Counted from the first letter of the stretch, positions 9,106-18,299 are shown. The stretch: DNA of 64,000 nucleotides from Amorphoplanes friuliensis DSM 7358 (GCF_000494755.1 NC_022657.1:9144001-9208000); one strand, 5' to 3'. The notes: generated from the sequence alone by a model not told the origin. Translations and numbers: made by a program.

Positions 9106-10742
9106 TGCGTACCTCCAAGCTGACCCGCCGCGCCCTCCTCGGTGCCGGCGTCGCCGTCACCGCCACGGCCGCCCTCGGCCTCGGCGTCGTGAACGCCGAT
9201 GCCGCCGTCAAGACCACGGCCGCCTCGACGATCGCGGCGAAGTCCGGCAAGGCCGCTCCCGGCGGTGGCACGGCCAAGACCCTCGTCCTGTACGACACCA
9301 CCAGCGACTACGGCTGGATGGGCGAGGTCTACGCGACGCAGACGGCCAACCTGGCCTCGCACTTCGGCTCCTGGACCGCGGCGCCGGTGGCGAACTACAA
9401 GGCGAACGACCTGGCCGCCTACACCGCGGTGGTCTACCTGGGCTCGACCTACGACGAGCCGCTGCCGGCCGCGTTCCTGGCCGACGTCACCGCCACCACC
9501 AAGCCGGTGACCTGGGTCTTCGACAACATCTGGCAGCTCGCGGCGGCGGACCCCACGTTCGCGGCGACACACGGCTTCACCAGCGGCGCGTTCGACTTCG
9601 CCGCGGTCGCGCAGGTGGACTACAAGGGCAAGAAGCTCACCCGCGACACCACCGACAAGTCCGGCATCATGAACCTGTCGATCACCGACCCCTCCAAGGT
9701 CAAGACCCTGGCCTCCGCCGTACGCCCGGACGGCACCACCTTCCCCTGGGCCGTGCAGTCGGCGAACCTCACCTACGTCGGCGAGATGCCGTTCGCGTAC
9801 GTGACCCACGACGACCGCTACCTGGCGTTCGCCGATTTGCTCTTCGACTCGCTCGGTGAGACGGGTGTCGCCCGCGAGCGCCACCGTGCGCTGGTCCGCC
9901 TCGAGGACGTCGGCCCCGACTCCGACCCGGCCGACCTCCGCGCCGCCGCCGACTACCTCTACGCCCAGAAGGTGCCGTTCAGCGTCGCCGTCTACCCGCG
10001 GTACCGCGACCCGAAGGGCGTGCAGAACAACGGCAAGGCCCAGGACTACACGCTGCTGCAGCGCCCGAAGGTCATCGCGGCGCTGAAGTACATGCAGCAG
10101 CGCGGCGGCACCCTGCTCATGCACGGCTACACGCACCAGTACGGCAACATCGCGAACCCGTACGACGGTGTCAGCGCCAACGACTTCGAGTTCTACGCGG
10201 CGCACGTCGACGCGAACGACAGTGTCATCTACGACGGCCCGGTCGCCGGCGACTCCGCCGCGTGGGCGGCCAGCCGCATCGCCGCCTCGGGCCTGACGTT
10301 CGCCCTGGCCGGCCTGGGTGTGCCGAGCACGTTCGAGTTCCCGCACTACGCCGGCAGCGCCGTCGACTACCAAACGGTCAACTCGGTGATGGGCAAGCGC
10401 TACGACCGCGGCCTGTACTTCCCGGGCGTGCTCACCGGTGCGAAGTTCGACTACACCCGCCAGTTCGGGCAGTTCTTCCCGTACGCCGTCCGTGACGTCT
10501 ACGGCTCGGTCGTCATCCCGGAGAACATCGGCAACGTCGAGCCGCAGGCGTTCAACAACCACCCGGCGCGGCTTCCCTCCGACCTGCTCGCCTCGGCCGA
10601 CCGCAACCTGGTCGTCCGCGACGGGATGGCCAGCTTCTTCTACCACCCGTACCTCGGCACGGACTACCTGAAGGACATGGTCGCGGGCGTCAAGGCCCAG
10701 GGTTACACGTTCGTGAGCGGCGACTCGGTCGTCGCGAACTGA
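9105..10742 (+). CDS. Secreted DUF2334 protein, polysaccharide-deacetylase-like
   Basis: 545 residues with a twin-arginine-like signal (RTSKLTRRALLGAG then a hydrophobic run to about residue 30, NADAA). The N-terminal half begins KTLVLYDTTSDYGWMGE, resembling the flavodoxin-like region found before DUF2334 domains. The C-terminal half holds VRLEDVGPDSDP, FSVAVYPRYRD and LLMHGYTHQYGN, a deacetylase-type (beta/alpha) arrangement with an acidic residue and an HxxxH-like pair. Proteins of this sort modify extracellular polysaccharides. Position third in the cassette argues for deacetylating or trimming the polymer made by the synthase. Substrate is inferred. Confidence 0.82.
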   Translation: MRTSKLTRRALLGAGVAVTATAALGLGVVNADAAVKTTAASTIAAKSGKAAPGGGTAKTLVLYDTTSDYGWMGEVYATQTANLASHFGSWTAAPVANYKANDLAAYTAVVYLGSTYDEPLPAAFLADVTATTKPVTWVFDNIWQLAAADPTFAATHGFTSGAFDFAAVAQVDYKGKKLTRDTTDKSGIMNLSITDPSKVKTLASAVRPDGTTFPWAVQSANLTYVGEMPFAYVTHDDRYLAFADLLFDSLGETGVARERHRALVRLEDVGPDSDPADLRAAADYLYAQKVPFSVAVYPRYRDPKGVQNNGKAQDYTLLQRPKVIAALKYMQQRGGTLLMHGYTHQYGNIANPYDGVSANDFEFYAAHVDANDSVIYDGPVAGDSAAWAASRIAASGLTFALAGLGVPSTFEFPHYAGSAVDYQTVNSVMGKRYDRGLYFPGVLTGAKFDYTRQFGQFFPYAVRDVYGSVVIPENIGNVEPQAFNNHPARLPSDLLASADRNLVVRDGMASFFYHPYLGTDYLKDMVAGVKAQGYTFVSGDSVVAN

Positions 10743-10755
10743 CCCCTGAAATGCC

Positions 10756-10791
10756 ACTGCGGCCGTCGCCCTGCCGGGCGGCGGCCGCAGT
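10756..10791 (+). terminator. Strong GC hairpin after the polysaccharide cassette
   Basis: A 16-base arm beginning ACTGCGGCCG pairs with an arm ending CGGCCGCAGT around a 4-base loop, with one T-G wobble. No T tract follows. It lies between the DUF2334 stop and the AAGGAG site of the SnoaL-like gene, so it is either a terminator or an attenuating hairpin. Confidence 0.6.
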
Positions 10792-10809
10792 ACCGATTCA
10801 AGGAGACCC

Positions 10810-11175
10810 ATGTCCGGTACGGCAGAAGTGGTCGCGTTCTACGCCCAGTCCTGGATCAACTGCGACCCGGGTGCGGTCCGGCGGGTGATCGCCGGGGACG
10901 CGGAGATCGAGTGGAACCTGGACCAGGCGGTCGACGACGAGGAACTGGTGCAGACACTGCAGCGGATCGCGGCGTTCGCCGACTCCGTCACCATCGTCTC
11001 CACGACGTGCGCCGGCGACCGCGCGTCCCTCGTCTACGACTGCGAGGCCCCCTTCGGGACGGCCCGCATGGCCGAGTTCGTCACGGTCGCCGACGGAGCG
11101 GTCAGCGAGATCCGGCAGGTGTACGACGTAGTGGCTCTGCGCCGCTACTTCCCCGGCCTGCTGGACGAGGACTGA
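10810..11175 (+). CDS. SnoaL-like / NTF2-fold protein
   Basis: 121 residues, ATG with AAGGAG 7 bases upstream. The alternating pattern (VVAFYAQSWINCDPGAVRRVIAGDAEIEWNLD ... MAEFVTVADGAVSEIRQVYD) is typical of the small alpha+beta cone fold of SnoaL-like proteins, which act as isomerases, hydrolases or unknown small-molecule binders. No catalytic residues can be assigned. It sits 68 bases after the polysaccharide cassette but behind a strong hairpin, so co-transcription is uncertain. The stop is one base from that of the converging lectin-like gene. Confidence 0.7.
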   Translation: MSGTAEVVAFYAQSWINCDPGAVRRVIAGDAEIEWNLDQAVDDEELVQTLQRIAAFADSVTIVSTTCAGDRASLVYDCEAPFGTARMAEFVTVADGAVSEIRQVYDVVALRRYFPGLLDED

Positions 11176-11176
11176 C

Positions 11177-12925
11177 CTACTTCTCCACCATCGACTTCAG
11201 CGGGTTCGGGTTCACGTACGCCGGCACGTTCCACTTCTGCAGCTCGCCACCGTCGCACTTGGCCGTGATGACCTCGCTCCAGACGGTGTTGCTGTAGAGG
11301 TACGCCGGTCCGAGAGAACCGGCCGCCATCAGGCACAGCCCGTTCTGGTCGACGATCTGGTACGAGTCCTGGTACTTCGGCGCCTGGTCGTACAGCGTCC
11401 ACTGCAGGGCGTTGCCGCCACCGGAGCAGGCCGACACCCAGACATATCCGCCGGCCGGGCCGGGGCTGTTCAGGCAGTACAGCTTGCCGGCGTACGTGCC
11501 GCTGCCCGGCACGGTGTAGATCTGCCCGGTGACCTTGTACTGCCCGATCGGGATGGTCGGCGCGGTCCACTTGTGGTTCCAGTAGACCGAGCTGGTGAAG
11601 GTCTGCTTGCACGGGTAGGTGATCAGCGCCGGGGCCAGCTTGCGGCTGGTGAACCAGGCGCCGGTGACGTCCTCGTTCGTGAGGTCGAGGCAGCGTCCGA
11701 CCTCCTTGGAGTTGACCAGCTGGCCGGTGTTGATGCCGGCACTGCCGGCGCCGACGGCCGCGTCCGGCGAGAAGTTGTGCATCAGGTTGCCGGTCGACTT
11801 GCAGTTCGTCGTGGCGGTGCCGGAGTTCACCCGCACCACGATCGGGCTGTTGACCGCGGTCGTCTTGGCGTTCAGGCAGTAGCCGTTCGAGCTCGTGCCG
11901 TTGGTGGTGGCGTAGTAGGTCTGCTCGTTGACCTCGTAGCTCCACTGCTGGAGGGGCGACTTCGGCGTCACGCACTCCTGGAGCTTCACCGGAGCCTCGT
12001 TCGTGAACGTCGTGGCGGTGACACACAGCCCGTACGGGTAGGTCTTGGCGCCGGTGAGGACGCCGGTGATCGCGTTCGTGACCGACGGCGCGCGGGTGCC
12101 TTCGAGCACCAGCGACAGGTTCTTCGGGTAGATGAACTTGGTCCGCAGGTCGGAGCTGGTGCAGGCCACCGCCACGACCTCATCGCCGGGCTTCGGCGCC
12201 GCATTGCCGGCACCGAGGCAGAGCTTGGGGCCACCGTTGTTGTAGAGCTGGATGCGACCACCGGGAATGTTGTCCTCGGTGGTGTGGAAGGTGTACGTGG
12301 CGTAGAGCGTCCGGGACGCCGTGCCCGACGTGCCCTCGGCGCGCAGCAGGGCATAGAGCGGCACCTGGCTGAGCTTGCCGTTGACACAGCCGAGGGCGCT
12401 CTGGAGCGCGTCGGTGACACCGGTGGCCGCCGTGACCGTGTTGACCGTGGTGGTGACCGTGTTCAGCAGGTTGTTGACCGCGCTCGGGCCACCGGTGAGC
12501 AGACCGGTGATGTTGTTCAGGTCCCCGATCGGAGCCAGCTTGCTGACCAGGCCCGCCGGGTCGGTGAGGAAGTAGCCGACCGAGATCTTGTAGTCGGACT
12601 TGCCGCCGGAGGCGGCGTTCAGCACGGGCACGGTCGGAACGAGGCACTTCAGGTCGCCGGGCACGTTGCCGACCGCCTTGTAGACCGAGCGGATCTGCGC
12701 GAGACCCGCGTCGAGCCCGGCCTGAGCGGCGTTGACAGCAGCCACACGGTCGGCAGCGCGCTGGGTGTCCTTGAACTGCCCGATGGTTATACCGGACATG
12801 CCGGCGCTCAGCGTGACACCGACCAGCGTCACCAGCAGGGCCAGCGGCATCGAACCGGTGTCGTTACGACGGGAGTGCCTGTGACGCCGCCAGCGGGCGG
12901 CGAGAGTGCGTACGCCGGCGTGCAT
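11177..12925 (-). CDS. PilX-like N-terminus fused to two ricin-type beta-trefoil regions
   Basis: 582 residues. After a basic N-terminus there is one hydrophobic helix (about 27-50, GSMPLALLVTLVGVTLSAGMSG) continuing into an amphipathic helix with RAADRVAAVNAAQAGLDAG, like PilX/pilin-type proteins of Gram-positive bacteria. From about residue 225 to the end there are repeated Cys-Leu units (KLCLGAG, GLCVTA, GYCLNA, GRCLDL, YCLNSP, GLCLMA) and three Q-x-W-like motifs (LQQW, LQW, LQKW), the signature of ricin-type carbohydrate-binding trefoils. The protein is probably surface-displayed and sugar-binding. No pilus assembly genes are adjacent. The domain call is by eye. Confidence 0.68.
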   Translation of the reverse strand: MHAGVRTLAARWRRHRHSRRNDTGSMPLALLVTLVGVTLSAGMSGITIGQFKDTQRAADRVAAVNAAQAGLDAGLAQIRSVYKAVGNVPGDLKCLVPTVPVLNAASGGKSDYKISVGYFLTDPAGLVSKLAPIGDLNNITGLLTGGPSAVNNLLNTVTTTVNTVTAATGVTDALQSALGCVNGKLSQVPLYALLRAEGTSGTASRTLYATYTFHTTEDNIPGGRIQLYNNGGPKLCLGAGNAAPKPGDEVVAVACTSSDLRTKFIYPKNLSLVLEGTRAPSVTNAITGVLTGAKTYPYGLCVTATTFTNEAPVKLQECVTPKSPLQQWSYEVNEQTYYATTNGTSSNGYCLNAKTTAVNSPIVVRVNSGTATTNCKSTGNLMHNFSPDAAVGAGSAGINTGQLVNSKEVGRCLDLTNEDVTGAWFTSRKLAPALITYPCKQTFTSSVYWNHKWTAPTIPIGQYKVTGQIYTVPGSGTYAGKLYCLNSPGPAGGYVWVSACSGGGNALQWTLYDQAPKYQDSYQIVDQNGLCLMAAGSLGPAYLYSNTVWSEVITAKCDGGELQKWNVPAYVNPNPLKSMVEK

Positions 12926-13003
12926 GTGGCCTCCTGGCCGTGGTCGGGACTCCTACGAACCCGCCAATCGACCAGGACACCGGTGACTTGAGCCAAATAC
13001 GCC

Positions 13004-13756
13004 TCAGCGCACGGGCAGCGTGTTGTCCAGCAACTCGAAGAGCTTCTCCCAGTGGCGCTTCTCGCCCTCGGGTGAGTAGGCCGCCGTGTCGGACATGGTG
13101 AAGCCGTGCTCGGCGCCGGCGTAGACCTCGGACCGGAAGCGGACGTCCGCGGCGTCGAGGGCGGCCTCGAGACGGTCGATCTGGTCCTGCGGCATCGCGT
13201 GGTCGTGGTCGGCGTGGGCGAAATAGACCTCACCGGTGATCTTGCCGACCTGCAGGTGAGGGCTGTCCGGTTCCTCGGTCGCCATCCGCGCGCCGTGGAA
13301 GCTGGCCAGCGCCACGATCCGCTCCGGATAGGCCTCGATCGCCTTCAGCGCGTTCGTGCCACCCATGCAGTAACCGACGATCGCGACCTTCCCGCCCGCT
13401 TGGCCCTCCGCGGCGAGGAAGTCCAGGTAGCCCTTGGTGTCGCGCGTGATCGCGGCGGTGTCGACCAGCTGCATCATCGGCATCAGCTGACCGAAGATCT
13501 TGCCGCGCTCCTCGGCGTCACCGAGACCGGACAGGTCCGCCACCGGGGACCGGCTGCTGCGGTAGAAGAGGTTGGGCGCCAGCACGGCGTAACCCCGCTC
13601 GGCGATCCGATCGGCCATCTCGAAGAGACGCGGGCGCAGACCGAAGGCGTCCATGTAGAACAGCACCCCGGGGAACGGTCCGTCACCGTCCGGGCGCACG
13701 AAGTACGCGTCGGCGACCCCGTCCTCGGTCGGCACGTCCACCATCGTCTTGCGCAT
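13004..13756 (-). CDS. Dienelactone hydrolase family protein
   Basis: 250 residues, ATG start. An alpha/beta-hydrolase of the dienelactone hydrolase type: the nucleophile elbow is VGYCMGGTN with Cys130, the hallmark cysteine of this family instead of serine. An Asp-rich loop (AHADHDHAMP) supplies the acid, and AGAEHGF near residue 215 carries the catalytic His. The N-terminus PTEDGVADAYFVRPDGDGPFPGVLFYMDAFG is typical. It hydrolyses cyclic esters or related small esters in the cytoplasm. It is monocistronic, so the physiological substrate is unknown. Confidence 0.9.
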   Translation of the reverse strand: MRKTMVDVPTEDGVADAYFVRPDGDGPFPGVLFYMDAFGLRPRLFEMADRIAERGYAVLAPNLFYRSSRSPVADLSGLGDAEERGKIFGQLMPMMQLVDTAAITRDTKGYLDFLAAEGQAGGKVAIVGYCMGGTNALKAIEAYPERIVALASFHGARMATEEPDSPHLQVGKITGEVYFAHADHDHAMPQDQIDRLEAALDAADVRFRSEVYAGAEHGFTMSDTAAYSPEGEKRHWEKLFELLDNTLPVR

Positions 13757-13931
13757 GTGCTGCCTCCATCTCGGTGACCTCTCCGAACCGTATCTCTCCT
13801 CACGGTCTGTGACGCGGTTACCCCGTCACCCTGTGGCGCTTGAGGGAAACTTAAGGATTTTCGCCTGCTTCTTTAAGCCGCCCGGGGACAGGATCAACGC
13901 CGTCGGCAACCCCTGCGAATCGGAGTAATAC

Positions 13932-15347
13932 ATGGCACGCACCCGTCTTCGCCTCTCCATCTATGTGGCAGCGGCGCTGGTCGCCGTGGGCGGAGGCGCC
14001 GTCGCGGCGGTCGCGGCGACAACACCGGCCACCAAGGCGGGTGGGCTGACCGCCACGTTCAGTAAGGACTCCGACTGGGGTTCCGGCTACCAGGCCCGCT
14101 ACACGATCAAGAACACCGGCGGCGCGCCGGTCTCGGGCTGGCAACTCGCCTTCGGCCTGCCGGCCAGTGCGAAGCTCGGCAGCTTCTGGGACGCCGCGGT
14201 CACCACGGCCGGCGGTGTCTCGACCGCGAAGGACCGCGGGTACAACGCCACGATCGCCGCCGGGAGCAGCGCGGAGTTCGGATTCATCGTCGCGGGCAGC
14301 GGGTCACCCACCAGCTGCACGATCAACGGCGTGGTCTGCGGCGGCGGGTCTGCCCCGACCACCGCACCCATCTCCAAGCCGCCGACTGCACCGCCCACCA
14401 CGGCGCCGACAACGCGGCCGCCGACCACTGCCCCGCCGACCACCACAGCTCCGCCCGCCCCTTCCGGGTCGGTGCTCGTCGCCCCGTACGTGGACATGGG
14501 TCTGCTCTCGAACGGCAGCACCACGCTGGCGCAGCTCGCGACCAGCGGCAACGTGAAGTCCTACACCCTGGCCTTCGTGACCAGCGCCGGCTGCAAGGCC
14601 AGCTGGTTCAACGCCTTCGACCCGCGCAGCAAGCAGTTCGGCGACCAGATCACGGCGCTGCGCGCGGCCGGCGGTGACGTGAAGGTGTCCTTCGGCGGCG
14701 CGACCGGCATCGAGCTGGCCCAGGCGTGCACCGACGTGAAGGCGCTCCAGGCCGAGTACCAGGCTGTCGTCTCGGCGTACAACCTGAAGTACATCGACCT
14801 GGACATCGAGGGTGCGGCCGTGGCCGACCCGACCACGATCGCCCGCCGCTCGACCGCGCTGGCCGCCCTGCAGAAGGCCAACCCCGGCCTGAAGATCTCA
14901 CTGACCCTCCCGGTGCTGCCGGAAGGCCTCACGAACGACGGCCTGAACGTGGTCAAGTCGGCCAAGAACGCCGGTGTCGACCTCGACCTGGTCAACATCA
15001 TGGCGATGGACTACGGCCGCTCGGCCCAGGACTACGGCGACCTGGCCATCCAGGCCGTCAAGTCGACCAAGGACCAGATCAGGGCGATCTACGGCAACAG
15101 CGACGCGGCCGCATTCAAGATGGTCGGCGTGACGCCGATGCTCGGCAAGAACGACGACAACGGCACCTTCAGCCAGAGCGACGCCCGCGACCTGGTCGCC
15201 TTCGCCAACTCCAACCACGTCGGCTTCGTCTCCTTCTGGGAGACCAACCGTGACCGCAACGCCTGCACCGGCGCGCTCTTCCAGTGCACGAACGTGGCTC
15301 AGGCCCCGTTCGAGTTCAGCAAGATCTTCGCCACCTTCAAGGGCTGA
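13932..15347 (+). CDS. Secreted chitinase: CBM2 - Pro/Thr linker - GH18
   Basis: 471 residues, ATG with CGGAG 8 bases upstream. A signal peptide (about 1-33, ends AVAATT) precedes a family-2 carbohydrate-binding module (about 38-138, with SGWQLAFGLP and the paired cysteines of CTINGVVC). A Pro/Thr linker (about 145-180) leads to a GH18 barrel. The catalytic DxDxE is D289-x-D291-x-E293 in YIDLDIEG, with Glu293 the expected acid. GH18 enzymes of this size with a CBM cleave chitin outside the cell. The ending matches bacterial GH18 exo/endo-chitinases. A strong hairpin follows the stop. Confidence 0.92.
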   Translation: MARTRLRLSIYVAAALVAVGGGAVAAVAATTPATKAGGLTATFSKDSDWGSGYQARYTIKNTGGAPVSGWQLAFGLPASAKLGSFWDAAVTTAGGVSTAKDRGYNATIAAGSSAEFGFIVAGSGSPTSCTINGVVCGGGSAPTTAPISKPPTAPPTTAPTTRPPTTAPPTTTAPPAPSGSVLVAPYVDMGLLSNGSTTLAQLATSGNVKSYTLAFVTSAGCKASWFNAFDPRSKQFGDQITALRAAGGDVKVSFGGATGIELAQACTDVKALQAEYQAVVSAYNLKYIDLDIEGAAVADPTTIARRSTALAALQKANPGLKISLTLPVLPEGLTNDGLNVVKSAKNAGVDLDLVNIMAMDYGRSAQDYGDLAIQAVKSTKDQIRAIYGNSDAAAFKMVGVTPMLGKNDDNGTFSQSDARDLVAFANSNHVGFVSFWETNRDRNACTGALFQCTNVAQAPFEFSKIFATFKG

Positions 15348-15391
15348 CCGCCCCGTCCCCCCGGAGGATCCCCGAAATTCTCCGCACAACC

Positions 15392-15427
15392 GCGCGGCGT
15401 CGAGAGCCCCCACTCTCGGCGCCGCGC
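15392..15427. terminator. Bidirectional terminator hairpin between chitinase and TetR gene
   Basis: Two 15-base arms (GCGCGGCGTCGAGAG and CTCTCGGCGCCGCGC) pair completely apart from one G-T wobble, around a 6-base loop. It sits between the converging stops at 15347 and 15436 and can serve both genes. Confidence 0.75.
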
Positions 15428-15435
15428 CCTTGTCC

Positions 15436-16038
15436 TCACCCGAAGCCGCGTCCCGCCTCGGCCAGCGCCCGATCCACCTGGGCGCTCAGCGACGCCTCGT
15501 TCGGTGCGTCGAGCCAGACGTGCATCGCCACCCGCATCGCCGCCATGAACGTCGCGGCCATCAAGCGTGCGCGTACCGGGGAGGGGTCGGTCTTGATCTC
15601 CCGGGCCGCGACCTCGGTCGCCAGCTCGCGCTCGAGCGCCGAGAAGGTGGAGACCTGCTGGGCGAGCAGGGCGGGCAGCGTGCGCACCAGGCGGGTCTGC
15701 GCCACCCATGCCGGGTCGAGCTCGCCGGCCTGTCGGTAATACTCCTGAGCCGCTCGGGTAAGCGCGGTCCATGGCGACTCATCGGCCGGTCGAGCGCGCA
15801 CGAGGTCCAACAGCATGCCCATCCGCTGCTGGTCGCCGTGCAGCAGTGCCTCTTCCTTGCTGGCGAAGTAGTTGGAGAACGTCCGGCGCGAGACACCCAC
15901 CTCGTCGGCGATCGCCTCGACCGTGATCCGGTCGGCGCCGTGCGTGATGGCGAGGCGTACGGCGGCCTCGTGCAGCGCTTGCCGGGTGGCGGCCTTCTTC
16001 CGTTCCCGGAGGCCCACCTCAGCTGTTGACGTGCTCAT
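15436..16038 (-). CDS. TetR family transcriptional regulator
   Basis: 200 residues from ATG 16038. The N-terminal helix-turn-helix (about residues 12-58: TRQALHEAAVRLAITHGADRITVEAIADEVGVSRRTFSNYFASKEEAL) is classical TetR/AcrR. The C-terminal ligand domain is variable. It is divergent from a MarR-MFS operon across about 105 bases, so it may regulate itself and possibly that exporter. The frame is open upstream of the ATG, but codon use there is not gene-like. The effector is unknown. Confidence 0.92.
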   Translation of the reverse strand: MSTSTAEVGLRERKKAATRQALHEAAVRLAITHGADRITVEAIADEVGVSRRTFSNYFASKEEALLHGDQQRMGMLLDLVRARPADESPWTALTRAAQEYYRQAGELDPAWVAQTRLVRTLPALLAQQVSTFSALERELATEVAAREIKTDPSPVRARLMAATFMAAMRVAMHVWLDAPNEASLSAQVDRALAEAGRGFG

Positions 16039-16143
16039 GCAACGAGCGTACTGATGGTGTGAGCCACTTCCCACTGAGCAAACTTGCGCATTGAGAAAGT
16101 TTGTCAGATAGTTGTATGCGGCAACCATTTTGGGAGGTGGAGC

Positions 16144-16611
16144 ATGGTCGATGACGACGCCGGCAGCACGGCGCGTCAGGAGCTGATGGCGTGCATGCGC
16201 GAGATGCTCAAGGCCGTACGCCTGTTCAAGAGCGACCTGCCGGTCGAGCACACGACCGTGCCCGTCGGCGCCCTCGCGATGATCGACTCGGCCGGCGACT
16301 GCCACCTCAAGGACCTCGCGGCCCGCAGCGCGCTCGACCCGTCCACGGTCAGCCGCGCCGTCGCCACGCTGGTGAAATCCGGCCTGGTCGGTCGCTCCGC
16401 CGACCCCGCCGACGGCCGGGCCAGCGTCCTCGCCCTGACCCCCGAGGGCCGCCGGACCCTCGACGAGGTCAACGGCTGGATGGACGACCGCCTCGCCGAC
16501 GCCCTGAAGGACTGGAGCCCGGAGGACATCGCCGTCTTCTCCGCGCTGATGCAGCGATTTGCCACAGACCTCATGACCCGCCACGACCAGACCCTGGAGG
16601 TCGCGCGATGA
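16144..16611 (+). CDS. MarR family transcriptional regulator
   Basis: 155 residues; ATG 16144 chosen because GGGAGGTGGAGC precedes it. The winged-helix core is visible: GDCHLKDLAARSALDPSTVSRAVATLVKSGLVGRSADPADGRASVLALTPEG, including the DGR wing. It overlaps the efflux gene by 4 bases (ATGA), the usual MarR/EmrR-exporter arrangement. It probably represses its own operon and releases on binding a small aromatic or drug ligand; the ligand is not predictable. Confidence 0.93.
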   Translation: MVDDDAGSTARQELMACMREMLKAVRLFKSDLPVEHTTVPVGALAMIDSAGDCHLKDLAARSALDPSTVSRAVATLVKSGLVGRSADPADGRASVLALTPEGRRTLDEVNGWMDDRLADALKDWSPEDIAVFSALMQRFATDLMTRHDQTLEVAR

Positions 16612-18206
16612 GCGCACCCACAACAACGCGCGCCGCACAGGGCGCGATGAGCCACCGCGAGATCCTGGAGGCCCTCAGCGGTCTCCTGCTCGTGCTGTTC
16701 GTCGCGATGTCCAGCGCCACCATCGTCTCCACCGCACTACCGAAGATCATCGGATCGCTGAACGGCAGCCAGACCCAGTACACCTGGGTCGTCACGGCCA
16801 GCCTCCTGACCGCGACCGCCACCACGCCGATCTGGGGCAAGCTCGCCGACCTGTACAGCAAGAAGCTGCTGGTCCAGCTGGCCATCGTGCTGTTCATCGT
16901 CGGCTCGATCGTCGCCGGCTTCTCCCAGAGCGCCGGCCAGCTCATCGCCGCCCGCGCGTTCCAGGGCATCGGCATGGGCGGCGTCCAGGCGCTGGTCCAG
17001 GTCGCGATCGCCGCGATGATCCCGCCCCGCGAACGCGGCCGCTACAACGGTTACCTCGGCGGCGTCCTCGCCCTGGCCACGGTCGGCGGCCCGCTCCTCG
17101 GCGGCGTCATCGTCGACACGTCCTGGCTCGGCTGGCGCTGGTGCTTCTTCATCGGAGCCCCGATCGCCGTGATCGCCCTGGTCGTCCTCCAGCGCACCCT
17201 CCACCTGGCGACCATCCGCCGCGACAACGTGAAGATCGACTACGCGGGCGCCTCCCTGATCGCGGCCGGCGTCAGCGTCCTGCTCATCTGGGTGTCGTTC
17301 GTGGACAGCTCCTTCGACTGGATCTCCTGGCAGACCGGTGTCATGGTCGGCGCCGGCGTGGTCCTCCTGGCCCTCGCGGTCTGGGTCGAATCCCGCGCCG
17401 CCGAACCCGTCGTCCCCCTGCAGATCATCCGCCAGCGGACCACGGCCCTGTCGATCCTGGCCAGCCTCGCCGTCGGCATGGCCATGTTCGGCGGCTCGGT
17501 CTTCCTCGGCCAGTACTTCCAGATCGGCCGCGGTTACAGCCCGACCGAAGCAGGCTTGCTGACCATCCCGCTGATGGCCGGCGTCCTCGTCTCCTCCACG
17601 ATCTCCGGCCGCATGATCAGCAACTCCGGCAAGATCAAGCCCTACATCGTGACGGGCACGATCGTGCTGGTCGCCGGCTTCGCAGCCCTCTCGGTCATCG
17701 ACCACGAAACCCCCCTCTGGTACGTGGGAGTGGGCATGGCCCTGGTCGGCATCGGCGTCGGCATGTCCATGCAGAACCTGGTCCTCGCCGTCCAGAACAC
17801 CGTCGCCCTCAAGGACATCGGCGCAGCCAGCTCCACGGTCGCCTTCTTCCGCTCCCTCGGCGGCACGATCGGCGTCTCCGTCCTGGGCGCCGTCCTCGCC
17901 CACCGCGTGACCAACCAGATCACCACCGACCTGGCCGCCCAGGGCGTCCCGGCCGGCTCGGGCGGCGGCGACACCAGCAGCCTCAACCTCGCCGAACTCC
18001 CCGCCGCGGTCCAGCACATCGTCCGCGCGGCCTACGGCGACGCGACCGGTCATATCTTCCTGATCTCGGCGATCATCGCGGTGGTCGGTGTGATCGCGGC
18101 GCTGCTCTTCAAGCAGATCACCCTCCGCACCACGATCGACCTGGCCAAGGCCGCCGCCCCGGGCGCCAAGCGGGCCGACGCCCCCGCCGAAGCAGTCAGC
18201 AAGTAA
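16608..18206 (+). CDS. MFS multidrug efflux transporter, DHA2 (EmrB/QacA) type
   Basis: 532 residues, starting at ATG 16608 inside the stop of the MarR gene. About 14 membrane segments are visible. DHA2 motifs include TALPKIIGSLNGSQTQYTWVVTASLL in segment 1-2, WGKLADLYSKK (motif A) and RAFQGIGMGG. It exports hydrophobic compounds using the proton gradient. The coupled MarR gene implies substrate-induced expression. A strong hairpin at 18231 ends the operon. Confidence 0.93.
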   Translation: MSAPTTTRAAQGAMSHREILEALSGLLLVLFVAMSSATIVSTALPKIIGSLNGSQTQYTWVVTASLLTATATTPIWGKLADLYSKKLLVQLAIVLFIVGSIVAGFSQSAGQLIAARAFQGIGMGGVQALVQVAIAAMIPPRERGRYNGYLGGVLALATVGGPLLGGVIVDTSWLGWRWCFFIGAPIAVIALVVLQRTLHLATIRRDNVKIDYAGASLIAAGVSVLLIWVSFVDSSFDWISWQTGVMVGAGVVLLALAVWVESRAAEPVVPLQIIRQRTTALSILASLAVGMAMFGGSVFLGQYFQIGRGYSPTEAGLLTIPLMAGVLVSSTISGRMISNSGKIKPYIVTGTIVLVAGFAALSVIDHETPLWYVGVGMALVGIGVGMSMQNLVLAVQNTVALKDIGAASSTVAFFRSLGGTIGVSVLGAVLAHRVTNQITTDLAAQGVPAGSGGGDTSSLNLAELPAAVQHIVRAAYGDATGHIFLISAIIAVVGVIAALLFKQITLRTTIDLAKAAAPGAKRADAPAEAVSK

Positions 18207-18230
18207 CCCACCACTCCACCCACCTCACCG

Positions 18231-18260
18231 AAGCGGCGCCCGGTCTTCCGGGCGCCGCTT
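18231..18260 (+). terminator. Terminator after MarR-MFS operon
   Basis: AAGCGGCGCCCGG pairs perfectly with CCGGGCGCCGCTT around a TCTT loop, followed by TTGCG. It lies 25 bases after the transporter stop. Confidence 0.85.
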
Positions 18261-18299
18261 TGCGCTTCACCCGTCGGCCTTCCGGAAGCTGCTCCCCAC

